This document shows, piece after piece, positions 1 through 7,720 of a DNA stretch of 64,000 nt (its first letter is position 1; each line of letters begins with the position of its first letter). Source of the stretch: Phaeobacter sp. G2 (GTDB lineage Bacteria; Pseudomonadota; Alphaproteobacteria; Rhodobacterales; Rhodobacteraceae); assembly GCA_025163595.1 (NCBI GenBank), contig CP104100.1, positions 1,240,001 to 1,304,000 of the forward strand. The letters run 5' to 3'. The position numbers and the translations under genes were made by a program. The notes under the pieces are model-generated. The model had not been told where the DNA came from and did not search any database. It saw nothing but the letters and a program-made list of their open reading frames with translations.

Positions 1-1155
1 TCGTTCAGGTTTGATGACGTGAAAACCCTTGGTGGGCCGGCCCAACAGCTTAGATTGTCGATGATTGAAAGCACGCTCAGCCCGGATGAGCCGATCAATA
101 TCCAATTCACATCGGGCACAACTGGTGCGCCAAAAGGTGCGACACTGTCCCATTACAACATCGTCAATAACGCCCGTTTTGTGACGGACCGGATCAACCT
201 GACGGATGCTGACCGCCTGTGTATTCCGGTGCCGCTGTATCATTGTTTTGGGATGGTGATGGGAACCCTTGGTGCCGTGAGCAAAGGTGCCGCGATGATC
301 TTCCCCGGTGAGGCGTTTGAACCGGCGGCTACCCTAAAGGCCCTGTCAAAGGAACGCTGCACAGCCGTTTACGGTGTGCCGACGATGTTTGTGGCTATGC
401 TACAGGAACTTGAGGACAACCCCATCAATCTGGCGTCGCTGCGAACCGGTATTATGGCTGGTGCGCCTTGCCCGATTGAGGTGATGGAACAGGTTAATTC
501 GCAAATGAACATGACCGAAGTGACGATCTGTTACGGCATGACGGAAACGTCGCCGGTGTCGTTCCAGAGTTTTGTGGATGACCCAACCGACAAAAGATGT
601 GCCACCGTCGGGCGTATCCACCCCCACCTGGAAGTAAAGGTCATTGATGCCGAGGGCCAGATTGTTCCCATAGGCGCGCAAGGCGAGCTTTGCACGCGCG
701 GGTATTCGGTCATGAAGGGATACTGGGACGATGATGCGCGCACCAATGAGGCAATCGTTGATGGCTGGATGCATACGGGTGATCTGGCAATTCTCGATGC
801 TGAAGGGTTCTGCTCGATCGTTGGGCGGGTCAAAGATATGATCATCCGCGGCGGCGAAAACATATATCCCCGAGAGATTGAGGAGTTCCTGTTCCGGCAC
901 CCGCAGATCGCTGAAGTTCAAGTATTTGGCATTCCGCATGAAAAACTCGGCGAAGAGGTCTGTGCCTGGGTCGTTGCGCGGGCCGGAGAAGAACTATCCG
1001 GTGAAGCGGTGCGAAGTTTCTGCCAAGGCCAGATAGCACACTACAAAATCCCCAAGCATGTTCGGATCGTTCAGGAAATCCCGATGACCATCACCGGCAA
1101 ACCGCAAAAATTCGTGATGCGGGACAAAATGGTTGAGATTCTTACGGCAACCTAA
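1..1155 (+). CDS. Acyl-CoA synthetase (AMP-binding), 5'-truncated by window edge
   Basis: Activates a carboxylic acid to its CoA thioester through an acyl-adenylate, in the cytoplasm. The frame is open from base 1 (S-F-R-F-D-D before the first GTG at 19), so the N-terminal third lies outside the window. About 384 residues are visible. The ATP loop [12 protein letters not shown], the YGMTE motif, HTGDLAILD, the hinge [16 protein letters not shown] and the C-terminal catalytic lysine in ITGKPQK are all present, so the visible part looks intact. It resembles medium/long-chain fatty-acid ligases of the FadD/AcsF type. The substrate cannot be read. No co-directional partner follows; about 720 bases without a gene come next. 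Confidence 0.9.
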   Translation, partial: SFRFDDVKTLGGPAQQLRLSMIESTLSPDEPINIQFTSGTTGAPKGATLSHYNIVNNARFVTDRINLTDADRLCIPVPLYHCFGMVMGTLGAVSKGAAMIFPGEAFEPAATLKALSKERCTAVYGVPTMFVAMLQELEDNPINLASLRTGIMAGAPCPIEVMEQVNSQMNMTEVTICYGMTETSPVSFQSFVDDPTDKRCATVGRIHPHLEVKVIDAEGQIVPIGAQGELCTRGYSVMKGYWDDDARTNEAIVDGWMHTGDLAILDAEGFCSIVGRVKDMIIRGGENIYPREIEEFLFRHPQIAEVQVFGIPHEKLGEEVCAWVVARAGEELSGEAVRSFCQGQIAHYKIPKHVRIVQEIPMTITGKPQKFVMRDKMVEILTAT

Positions 1156-1879
1156 AACGTCTGACCCTTAACCTAAAGGCATCCTGTGATGCCGATTTCC
1201 CGAGAACGACGAGGGTGTGGCAGCGCGTAGCCTCCTAAAGTCTAAAGCGCGGCACCGTGCGCTCGTCGGTTTCCCTGGTCAGGTTTATCTAAGATAAAAA
1301 GATAGCTCGGTTATTGGGAAGCAATGAGTGAAATTGCCTTGGGATGAGAAAACGGATCCGGTTGACGAAGTCTGCCGGTTGTTGACCTTTGGAAAATTAA
1401 AAGTCCGCCTTACCGGGCTTTATCCCAAAAATTGGAGAAGGACCAACGTCGCCAATTTATCTATGGCACAAGCGGGCATTGGCGCATTCGCAGCGTAAGC
1501 TCAGTTTGTCCCGCGACTTGTGAATTCGACCGTTGATCCATGCTGCGGATTGCATGAATGGCCGCATATTCCGCTGCGCGGCGGTATGGTGGTTTTCGCT
1601 CATGCCGCATTTCTTGCGCTGCGAGCGCGCGCAGCATGAAATCAATACTTCCGGTGTGGGCTCCTTGCCGCCATTAGATCGATCGCAGCATTTTGCCCGT
1701 TGGGTGACAGGGGCCCCTTCAAGGACGGCCCACACCAGCCGTTGACCAGAGATCCAAGCGCTGCGTTGCAACTTCCCCGAAGCAGCCGTTCGACACGTTG
1801 TGCAGCATTTTTGTTGGCAAGATGTCGGCTGAGCGGGACGAAGTTAGCTTTCGCTGCAACTGCGCCAATGGCCGCTTTA
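1156..1879. other. About 720 bp without a supportable gene
   Basis: Short open frames occur on both strands, but none has a recognisable motif, a convincing ribosome binding site or steady codon use. The stretch has the uneven composition of decayed sequence. I see no tRNA, IS end or strong terminator after the acyl-CoA synthetase. Confidence 0.5.
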
Positions 1880-2314
1880 TCAGAACACATAGGACCACGT
1901 GAGAATGGAGAAATTTCCTCCTAGCGCGAAGCACAATGGCGTATAAAACACAGTGTCCAACCTACGGAAGGGCTGTTCAGGTGTCAGTGTGCTCCAGAAA
2001 GGTGTGCAGCCCAAAATGGCTCTTCCAAGGAACACGGCTGAAACGGCAACGCCACCGGCGATTGTGATGCTGTGCGGAAAAAGGTCGCCAATTTTCCCTA
2101 AGTCTAATGCAATCATCGCTGCAACCAACACAAGGGCGGCAACCAAAAGACTTGCCGCTGCTGGGGGCATTTTTTCAACTCCGCTAAAGCCAGCAATTGC
2201 CTGAACAAGCGCCCTTTCCTCTTTGAGTGGCCAAAGAACCCCTAATCCCCATGCGATATGAAGACCGGCGATCATCAATAGAGCTGTAAATGTGATGTAG
2301 GTGAGCGGCACCAT
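1880..2314 (-). CDS. DUF3995 family small membrane protein
   Basis: This is a 144-residue integral membrane protein of unknown function with four hydrophobic segments (about residues 5-22, 50-68, 78-98 and 120-140). The family resemblance comes from the N-terminal LHIAWGLGVLWPL pattern and the C-terminal LDTVFYTPLCFALG pattern. The frame opens further upstream, but the ATG at 2314 is preceded by AAAGGA at a normal distance, and translating from there gives the usual family length. It is divergent from a TetR gene, with two matching palindromes between them, so it is probably the regulated target. Function is unknown. Confidence 0.8.
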   Translation of the reverse strand: MVPLTYITFTALLMIAGLHIAWGLGVLWPLKEERALVQAIAGFSGVEKMPPAAASLLVAALVLVAAMIALDLGKIGDLFPHSITIAGGVAVSAVFLGRAILGCTPFWSTLTPEQPFRRLDTVFYTPLCFALGGNFSILTWSYVF

Positions 2315-2363
2315 TTCGATATTCCTTTGATTGATCGGTGTCTGACGCAGGTGAAATAATGCG

Positions 2364-2381
2364 CCATACAGTTGTGTATGG
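2364..2381. promoter_or_regulatory. Predicted TetR operator, copy 1
   Basis: An 18-bp inverted repeat with arms CCATACA and TGTATGG around GTTG. It lies 50 bp upstream of the DUF3995 start and is nearly identical to the second copy, whose first base is 47 bp further on. Paired palindromes between a TetR gene and a divergent gene are typical autoregulatory operators. Confidence 0.7.
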
Positions 2382-2410
2382 ATTTTGGTAGTGAGTGGGC
2401 TGGCATGAGT

Positions 2411-2428
2411 CAATACACTTGTGTATGG
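2411..2428. promoter_or_regulatory. Predicted TetR operator, copy 2
   Basis: Arms CAATACA and TGTATGG around CTTG, differing from copy 1 at one arm base and in the spacer. It covers an in-frame GTG at 2421, so it argues that the TetR gene starts at the ATG at 2436. Bound repressor here would cover the TetR leader. Confidence 0.7.
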
Positions 2429-2435
2429 TGGGCGG

Positions 2436-3005
2436 ATGAAACCTAAGTTGAACAAACAATCATGGTTGAAACACGGTCTCTCCGAATTGTCTCAGAATGG
2501 TTCTGAGGCACTGAAAGCTGACCGATTGGCGAAATCACTAAAGGTGACACGCGGAAGTTTTTATTGGCATTTCGATGACCTAATCGACTTTCATGAGCAG
2601 CTGCTTGCGTATTGGCAGGAAATGGTGACCCAGCAAGTCATCAACGATGTTGATTTGCTCCACGACAGCCGGTCCAAGGTTCGGGAACTTGTTCATCAAG
2701 CCTTTGCAGGGGACGTTAGGTTGGAGCGCGCCATACGGTCTTGGTCGGCTCAGAACAAAATGGCATCTGACGCAACCGAGTTCGTGGATCAAAAGCGCAT
2801 CGGCTATCTGGCCAAGCTTTTGATTGATGAGGGACTGTCATCGGCGACAGCAAAGGCCCGCGCGGCATTCATATACTGGGCGTATCTGGGTCAAGCCATG
2901 ACACCTGCATCGAGTTCAGAGTATTTGCCGCACGCCGCTTTAGACCAAATCATTGATCTGTTTCTTATGCCAAACTCCGTCGTCGCAACGACCAAGACGG
3001 TATAG
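2436..3005 (+). CDS. TetR family transcriptional regulator
   Basis: A 189-residue repressor-type protein. An N-terminal helix-turn-helix occupies roughly residues 8-50 (KADRLAKSLKVTRGSFYWHF, the usual TetR recognition region), followed by an all-helical ligand-binding/dimerisation domain without a recognisable ligand signature. I chose the ATG at 2436 over the GTG at 2421 because the latter lies inside an operator palindrome. It is divergent from the DUF3995 membrane protein, which it probably represses together with itself. The inducer is unknown. Confidence 0.88.
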   Translation: MKPKLNKQSWLKHGLSELSQNGSEALKADRLAKSLKVTRGSFYWHFDDLIDFHEQLLAYWQEMVTQQVINDVDLLHDSRSKVRELVHQAFAGDVRLERAIRSWSAQNKMASDATEFVDQKRIGYLAKLLIDEGLSSATAKARAAFIYWAYLGQAMTPASSSEYLPHAALDQIIDLFLMPNSVVATTKTV

Positions 3006-3714
3006 CATTGCTTTCAATCGCATGGCGGCCAAGATTGTTTTTCTCTCCCGACGGATATTCCCCAACATCCAAGCGGACGTTTACGCTTTCCGCAGCCTCC
3101 GACACTTTGGGCTCACAGCGGACTTGCGGCGGTGCAGCGTGTGGTTTTCACCCTGAACACTCTGTCGCCAGTCTGATCGGCACACCTGGTTGACTGCTGT
3201 CAGCCCGAAGGAGACGTTCCACTCCAGTACAGAAGGCAGGAAGTGAGTTGTCGCTGCAGACGCGAAGCCTCACTGCGAAGCGGACCTTCAATATGATCAG
3301 ATTGCCAGAGAGCAGCGAAAGTCCGAATGGAGCTGATTGTGTTGAAAAACTCGGTGTTTGGTCAACTAGGGGCATCTTGGCAGAATACTGTCCCACTGCG
3401 GAGCCATTCTGCGAATATTGTTTACCAGACGCGCATTCAGGGAACAGTTGTTCTAAGATATGGCATCGTTTTTCTCGCGAGAGAGTTTTTCAACAGAACA
3501 GGCCCAAAACTACCATTGCTTCATGGCGCATGAATGGCAGATTTCACGTGAGTATGGCCATTGGCATTCGAACGGAGCATGCTTTCGCCATCATCTGGCT
3601 CTTACGGTTTGAAGCAAAAGTGGAAGTGGCCTAGGCCACTCCGCCTCCACCACGACACCCTGCGTCAAAAATTTTATATCAACCTGCATAGGTATCAACT
3701 AAAACGCCTAATTA
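3006..3714. other. About 710 bp intergenic, probably decayed mobile DNA
   Basis: No gene with recognisable motifs was found. The longest open frame (3248-3634) has no family resemblance. The only clear structure is a pair of 13-bp inverted termini at 3340-3352 and 3483-3495, listed separately. Confidence 0.45.
3340..3495. repeat. MITE-like or IS-end remnant with 13-bp terminal inverted repeats
   Basis: TGTTGAAAAACTC at 3340-3352 is the exact reverse complement of GAGTTTTTCAACA at 3483-3495, enclosing about 130 bp with no coding capacity. The perfect 13-bp match with short spacing fits a non-autonomous miniature element or the fused ends of a deleted insertion sequence. I believe similar sequences occur at the ends of some alphaproteobacterial insertion sequences, but I could not check this. 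Confidence 0.45.
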
Positions 3715-4290
3715 ATGAAACGCTTCAACTTCCTTTACATTGTCACCACTGTGACAGCCATTGCTACTGCAGCAATGGGAGGGCATTCCCTCATTCGATC
3801 TGGGCTACCTACAGCGGACGTGCTCGCAGAATTTGATTATAACCACCCCCTGATCAGGATCGCTGATTTCGAACCCGGTGATGCAGTGATCATCAAGATG
3901 GACCAGTTCCCAGTCATAGTCTGGCGGCGAGATTTCGATGATATTACGCTAGCAAAGCAACAAGAAGACACGGCACGATGGCCCGATCCGTTTTCTGTTT
4001 TTTCCGGCAAAACAGAGCCATTCCCAGCACAGGATACCAGCCTGATGGTGAACCAGGAGTGGTTCTTCGCATGGGCCCTAAATCCGAGTGGGTTTGGTTG
4101 CGTCGTGTTGACCCGAGCGGGCGATTTTGATGGTTTCTTTGATCCCTGTCGGGGCGCTCATTTTGATCTATCTGGCCGCATCCGCAAAGGCCCGTCACGT
4201 GGTAATCTAAGGATCATTTCAGCGCAGATGACTGAGGATGGCAGATACTTTCAGCTTGACCTTACTAATCCGCCGAAAGCCAGACGTTAA
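3715..4290 (+). CDS. Rieske-like membrane protein lacking all Fe-S cluster ligands
   Basis: 191 residues. The N-terminus has one membrane anchor (about residues 6-28) followed by LPTADVLA, matching the NxSADVLA hinge of the cytochrome bc1 Rieske subunit. GDAVIIKMDQFPVIVWRRDFDDITLA then matches the Rieske base fold. In the cluster-binding fold CTHLGC is replaced by NPSGFGC (Cys129 kept) and CPCHGSHYD by DPCRGAHFD (Cys145 kept), followed by SGRIRKGPSRGNLRI. All four cluster ligands (Cys, His, Cys, His) are gone, while both disulfide cysteines remain. The Tat twin arginine is reduced to KR. It therefore cannot act as a normal electron carrier. No bc1 genes lie nearby. Its role is unknown. Confidence 0.75.
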   Translation: MKRFNFLYIVTTVTAIATAAMGGHSLIRSGLPTADVLAEFDYNHPLIRIADFEPGDAVIIKMDQFPVIVWRRDFDDITLAKQQEDTARWPDPFSVFSGKTEPFPAQDTSLMVNQEWFFAWALNPSGFGCVVLTRAGDFDGFFDPCRGAHFDLSGRIRKGPSRGNLRIISAQMTEDGRYFQLDLTNPPKARR

Positions 4291-4491
4291 ATTTCTCGCA
4301 TATCGTCGTCTTAAGATTTCTGCCTTTATCGATACGCGGAAGTTGAGCCAAGGTGCAACGAACGCACTGCTTGTCCGCTCTGCCTCCCTTGACCTCAGGC
4401 CTGAGTGCCGATCTGGTGTGCAGGCGCGGCGAACGGCGGCTTCGAGCCCAGACTCCCCAATGCTGCGGTTGTCACGAACGTCTGCTCTCGA

Positions 4492-5814
4492 TCAAATCCC
4501 CAGAGATTTACGCACTTCCACGAGAACGGTGCTCAAGCCAGCCTTCGGGACACCACCAAAGGCCAGCCGCAATGCCTGCGGGACCGCTGTGGTGGTTGCG
4601 TATGGCTCCGCTCCAGATACCAAAATGCGGCTTTCCCTTAATCGACTAATGATGGGCTCAGCCCGAACAGCTTGATTGAGGGGGAGCCATGCAAACCCAG
4701 CGTTGGGATGGGCCACAATGGGGATGCCTTCGAAGATGGCATTGCAAATCTGCTGACGCTCTGCTCCGTCGAGCCTTCGGTTTTCTTCGGATGCGGCCAA
4801 GGTGCCGTCCTCAATCCAGCCTGTCACCAACCCCGAGATCAACGCCGGAGCGTTCCAGGTTGTTGCACGGATCGCTTCGATCAATTGGTCTATGTGCGTC
4901 GCCGGGGCAATCACATATCCAATACGCAGACCCGTCGCGATGCACTTGGAAAACCCGCCAACGTGTATCGTCCGTTCCGGGGCCAAGGTGAGAAACGTCG
5001 GTGGTGGATCGGGTTCCAGAAACGCATAGGCGGCATCTTCGATGATAAGAAGGTCATGCTTTTGCGCGACCTCAATCAAACGACCGCGTGTTGCTTCGTC
5101 CATCACCGACCCAAGCGGATTGTGTACGGTCGGCATCAGATAGACAGCTTTGATCGGTCGCAAGCGGCACTGTCGATCGAGATCATCAGGGACCATTATG
5201 CCCTGAACCCCCTCGATTGAGGTGAGGTCTAGCCCCTGCAAGGCAACAACCGACTTGAAGCCGGGATATGTCAACGCATCAACCGCCACAATATCTCCGC
5301 GCCGAAGAAGCCCAAGGGCTGTTATCGCCAATCCATGCTGGCCTCCGGACGTCACCAAAAGACGCTCTGGTTCAACGCGACCCAAAGTGGAGTGAAGGCT
5401 TTCAGCGATGATCCGTCGTTCATGGAGCCGCCCGCCATGGGGCTGATAGCGCAGCATCGCCTCCAAATCGCCTGCCGTCGCCAGCCTTCGAAGACCGGCA
5501 CGCAACGCATCAACGTCAGCGGCGTCACCCGGCATATTGAACACAAGATCGATCAAGCCATCACTGGCGGTCTGATGGATGCCCAGTGTCATGGGTAAAT
5601 CGAGGTCACGCACGAAGGTGCCGCGCCCGGCCTCTCCGACAACGAGCCCCCGACGCTCCAACTCTGCATAGACGCGGGTGGCCGTCGCGAGGGCGATGTC
5701 AAACTGTTCGGCAAAGGCGCGATGCGTGGGCAGTTTGGTTCCCGGTACCAATTTGCCCGTTTGGATCGAACGGGCCATCGTATCGGCGAGGGTCAGGTAT
5801 CTGGCTTTCGGCAT
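4492..5814 (-). CDS. MocR/PdxR-type regulator (GntR HTH fused to class I aminotransferase fold)
   Basis: 440 residues. Residues about 8-70 form a GntR winged helix (PGTKLPTHRAFAEQF through GRGTFVRDL). Residues about 90-440 form a PLP aminotransferase domain with LLVTSGGQHGL, HNPLGSVMDEATR, IEDAAYAFLEPD and the PLP lysine in GGFSKCIATGLRIGY. MocR proteins use PLP or its adducts as effector and usually regulate a divergent gene, here an MFS transporter with a palindrome between the two starts. About 200 bp separate its end from the Rieske-like gene and hold nothing recognisable. The target pathway is not evident. Confidence 0.9.
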   Translation of the reverse strand: MPKARYLTLADTMARSIQTGKLVPGTKLPTHRAFAEQFDIALATATRVYAELERRGLVVGEAGRGTFVRDLDLPMTLGIHQTASDGLIDLVFNMPGDAADVDALRAGLRRLATAGDLEAMLRYQPHGGRLHERRIIAESLHSTLGRVEPERLLVTSGGQHGLAITALGLLRRGDIVAVDALTYPGFKSVVALQGLDLTSIEGVQGIMVPDDLDRQCRLRPIKAVYLMPTVHNPLGSVMDEATRGRLIEVAQKHDLLIIEDAAYAFLEPDPPPTFLTLAPERTIHVGGFSKCIATGLRIGYVIAPATHIDQLIEAIRATTWNAPALISGLVTGWIEDGTLAASEENRRLDGAERQQICNAIFEGIPIVAHPNAGFAWLPLNQAVRAEPIISRLRESRILVSGAEPYATTTAVPQALRLAFGGVPKAGLSTVLVEVRKSLGI

Positions 5815-5832
5815 CGTCTCACTGTATCTATG

Positions 5833-5848
5833 ACAATTTAAAAATTGT
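5833..5848. promoter_or_regulatory. Predicted MocR operator
   Basis: A 16-bp palindrome (arms ACAATTT and AAATTGT around AA), 18 bp upstream of the MocR start and 54 bp upstream of the MFS start. It is AT-rich in an otherwise GC-rich setting and well placed to overlap both promoters. Confidence 0.55.
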
Positions 5849-5902
5849 TATATTCCTGTCTTCTTGGCATTTGGGTCTCAAGTCAATTCCCAAGGTGTTC
5901 AA

Positions 5903-7072
5903 ATGACAAAAACGGTTTCCGCCTCGCTGCTCGCACTCGGGCTATTCACGGTGACTTTCGCAGTGAACCTACAAGCACCGCTTTATGATGTGTATGCGGC
6001 TGAAAGTAATGTTGGCGCGACGGCTGTGACGGTCGCATTTGCGGCCTATGCCGGTGGCCTTATGCCGACCCTTATGTTGCTTGGTGGGTTGTCTGATCGC
6101 ATCGGTCGCCGGATACCAATTGCGATGGCTCTGCTGCTCGGAGTGGTTGCAACTGTACTTTTGGTACAGGTTCCAAGCTGGACCAGTCTCGTGATTGCGC
6201 GGCTATTTCTTGGGGTTGGAACCGGCCTCGCGACGACGGCAGGAACGGCTTACATGACCGAATTACTTGGCGAAGATCGATCCCGCAGCGCAGCACTCAT
6301 TGTCACATCGGCCACCTCTCTTGGCTTTGGCGGAGGTGCGTTGGCTACTGGTATCAGTCTTGGCTTGCAAGGACCGACGCTTCTTCCTGCCAGTTACATC
6401 GCATTGATTGTCGCTGCGCCGCTGCTGGCAATCATTGCATTGGTCTTGCCCCGCGTAGATCGTCCGAAACAAGTGTCGGTCTTACGCCTGCCGGTATTTC
6501 CGAAAGGGACATGGGTGTTTGGGGTGGCCATGGCCCTGGCTTGGTCCACCACGGGCATGACAATCGCGGTGGTGCCGCTGGAGTTAGCAGCAAACGGTCT
6601 TGGCGGCTGGACGGGTCTGGTGATCTTTCTCGCGATTTTCGTAGGATTTCTCTGCCAGCCGATTGCCCGCCGTATGACTAATAGCCAATCGCTCGCCTTG
6701 GGCTTTGCGCTGATCCCACTCGGATTTTTGGTTCTCCTAGCTGGCGTCTGGCTACATCTCCTCGCCTTAGTGCTTATCGGAACATGCATCACGAGCGCTG
6801 CTAGCTATGGTTTCAGCTATCTCGCATCGCTCTCAGAGGTCTCCCTACGCGCTCCACAGGATCGCGCTCGGGCGACGGCTGGACTATTTGTTTATGCGTA
6901 TTTTGGGTTTTCCCTTCCCGTGATCGCCAGTGGCGCATTGGCCGACCTGCTTGGCCTGCTGACGGCTATGACCGTATTCTCAGCCGCGCAAATTGTAGTC
7001 ACAGTAATCATCGTCACTATGTGGAAATGGCAGGCCGCGAGACCCACCGTAACCGTTGAAACAGCGACCTGA
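5903..7072 (+). CDS. MFS transporter
   Basis: 389 residues with about twelve hydrophobic segments. The family loop motif GGLSDRIGRRIP sits between TM2 and TM3. The fold resembles drug/sugar-efflux type MFS proteins. I start at the ATG at 5903, preceded by AAGGTG, rather than the longer in-frame ATG at 5864, because the first membrane segment follows at the normal distance. It is divergent from the MocR regulator and is its likely target. Sequence after its stop is IS debris. The substrate is unknown. Confidence 0.88.
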   Translation: MTKTVSASLLALGLFTVTFAVNLQAPLYDVYAAESNVGATAVTVAFAAYAGGLMPTLMLLGGLSDRIGRRIPIAMALLLGVVATVLLVQVPSWTSLVIARLFLGVGTGLATTAGTAYMTELLGEDRSRSAALIVTSATSLGFGGGALATGISLGLQGPTLLPASYIALIVAAPLLAIIALVLPRVDRPKQVSVLRLPVFPKGTWVFGVAMALAWSTTGMTIAVVPLELAANGLGGWTGLVIFLAIFVGFLCQPIARRMTNSQSLALGFALIPLGFLVLLAGVWLHLLALVLIGTCITSAASYGFSYLASLSEVSLRAPQDRARATAGLFVYAYFGFSLPVIASGALADLLGLLTAMTVFSAAQIVVTVIIVTMWKWQAARPTVTVETAT

Positions 7073-7132
7073 AAGCTGCCGTTCGTGAAAGTGCAGCGAA
7101 ATGGCGGCTCCGTCCGCACTGCTGCCCTGAGG

Positions 7133-7220
7133 CCGACTTTTGCGTTGAGGCGCTGAACGAGGCCATCCACCGCTTCGGACCGCCCGAAATCATGAACACC
7201 GACCAGGGCAGCCAGTTCAG
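7133..7220 (+). pseudogene. IS3-family transposase (orfB) fragment
   Basis: The frame encodes DFCVEALNEAIHRFGPPEI followed by MNTDQGSQF, the central part of an IS3 orfB integrase core including its second catalytic aspartate. It is cut off immediately afterwards, where unrelated sequence begins. Too short to function. Confidence 0.75.
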
Positions 7221-7311
7221 TGAACAGATAAACGGATGCTGGTTCCGCCCTAGCGCTTGTCGCAGCGCCCATGGGACGTTATGTCGGCCATAACAGCCAG
7301 AGAGAACCGAT

Positions 7312-7416
7312 ATGCCCGTTTTTCTAGACGCTGCTGACGCAAATTTTGAAACCGCCTTTGTTAGGTTGCTGAATGCCAAGCGCGAAGACAGCCCGGATGT
7401 AGACGCTTTTTCCTGA
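7312..7416 (+). pseudogene. Histidinol dehydrogenase-like (hisD family) 5' fragment
   Basis: Starting at ATG 7312 with AGAGAGAA upstream, the frame reads MPVFLDAADANFETAF and continues through LLNAKREDSPDVDA before an early stop at 7414. The pattern of FE..F..LL.AKREDSPDVD matches N-termini of HisD-family dehydrogenases, including the sulfopropanediol dehydrogenase-like members. Only the first 35 codons survive; the junction at about 7410 runs directly into IS3 sequence. Confidence 0.6.
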
Positions 7417-7418
7417 CG

Positions 7419-7702
7419 TGCAATGGCCCAGAGTTTATCGCTCAGAAGGTGCGGGATTGGATCGCGGCGGTCGGTGCCAAGACGGCCTATATCGAGCCGG
7501 GTCACCATGGGAAAACGGGTACTGCGAAAGTTTCAACGCCCGCTTCCGGGACGAGTTGCTCAACGGTGAAACCTTCTACAGCCTAAGGGAGGCGCAAGTC
7601 CTGATCGAACAATGGCGCATCCACTACAACACGATCAGACCGCACAGCGCTCTGGGCTATCGCCCACCCGCGCCGGAAAGCATCGTACCAATAGATCAGT
7701 GA
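7419..7702 (+). pseudogene. IS3-family transposase C-terminal fragment with frameshift
   Basis: From 7419 the frame reads NGPEFIAQKVRDWIAAVGAK and TAYIEPG, then a missing base near 7501 moves the reading into the frame encoding SPWENGYCESFNARFRDELL and continuing to PHSALGYRPPAPE. This is the C-terminal half of an IS3 orfB including the catalytic Glu region. The N-terminal half is absent. The following bases to about 7750 resemble an IS3 right end. Confidence 0.8.
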
Positions 7703-7720
7703 CCGACGATGCACTAACAA

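Noticed and set aside
1457..1934. Several 60-100-residue frames on both strands
   Set aside because: They overlap each other, lack ribosome sites and motifs, and the region looks decayed.
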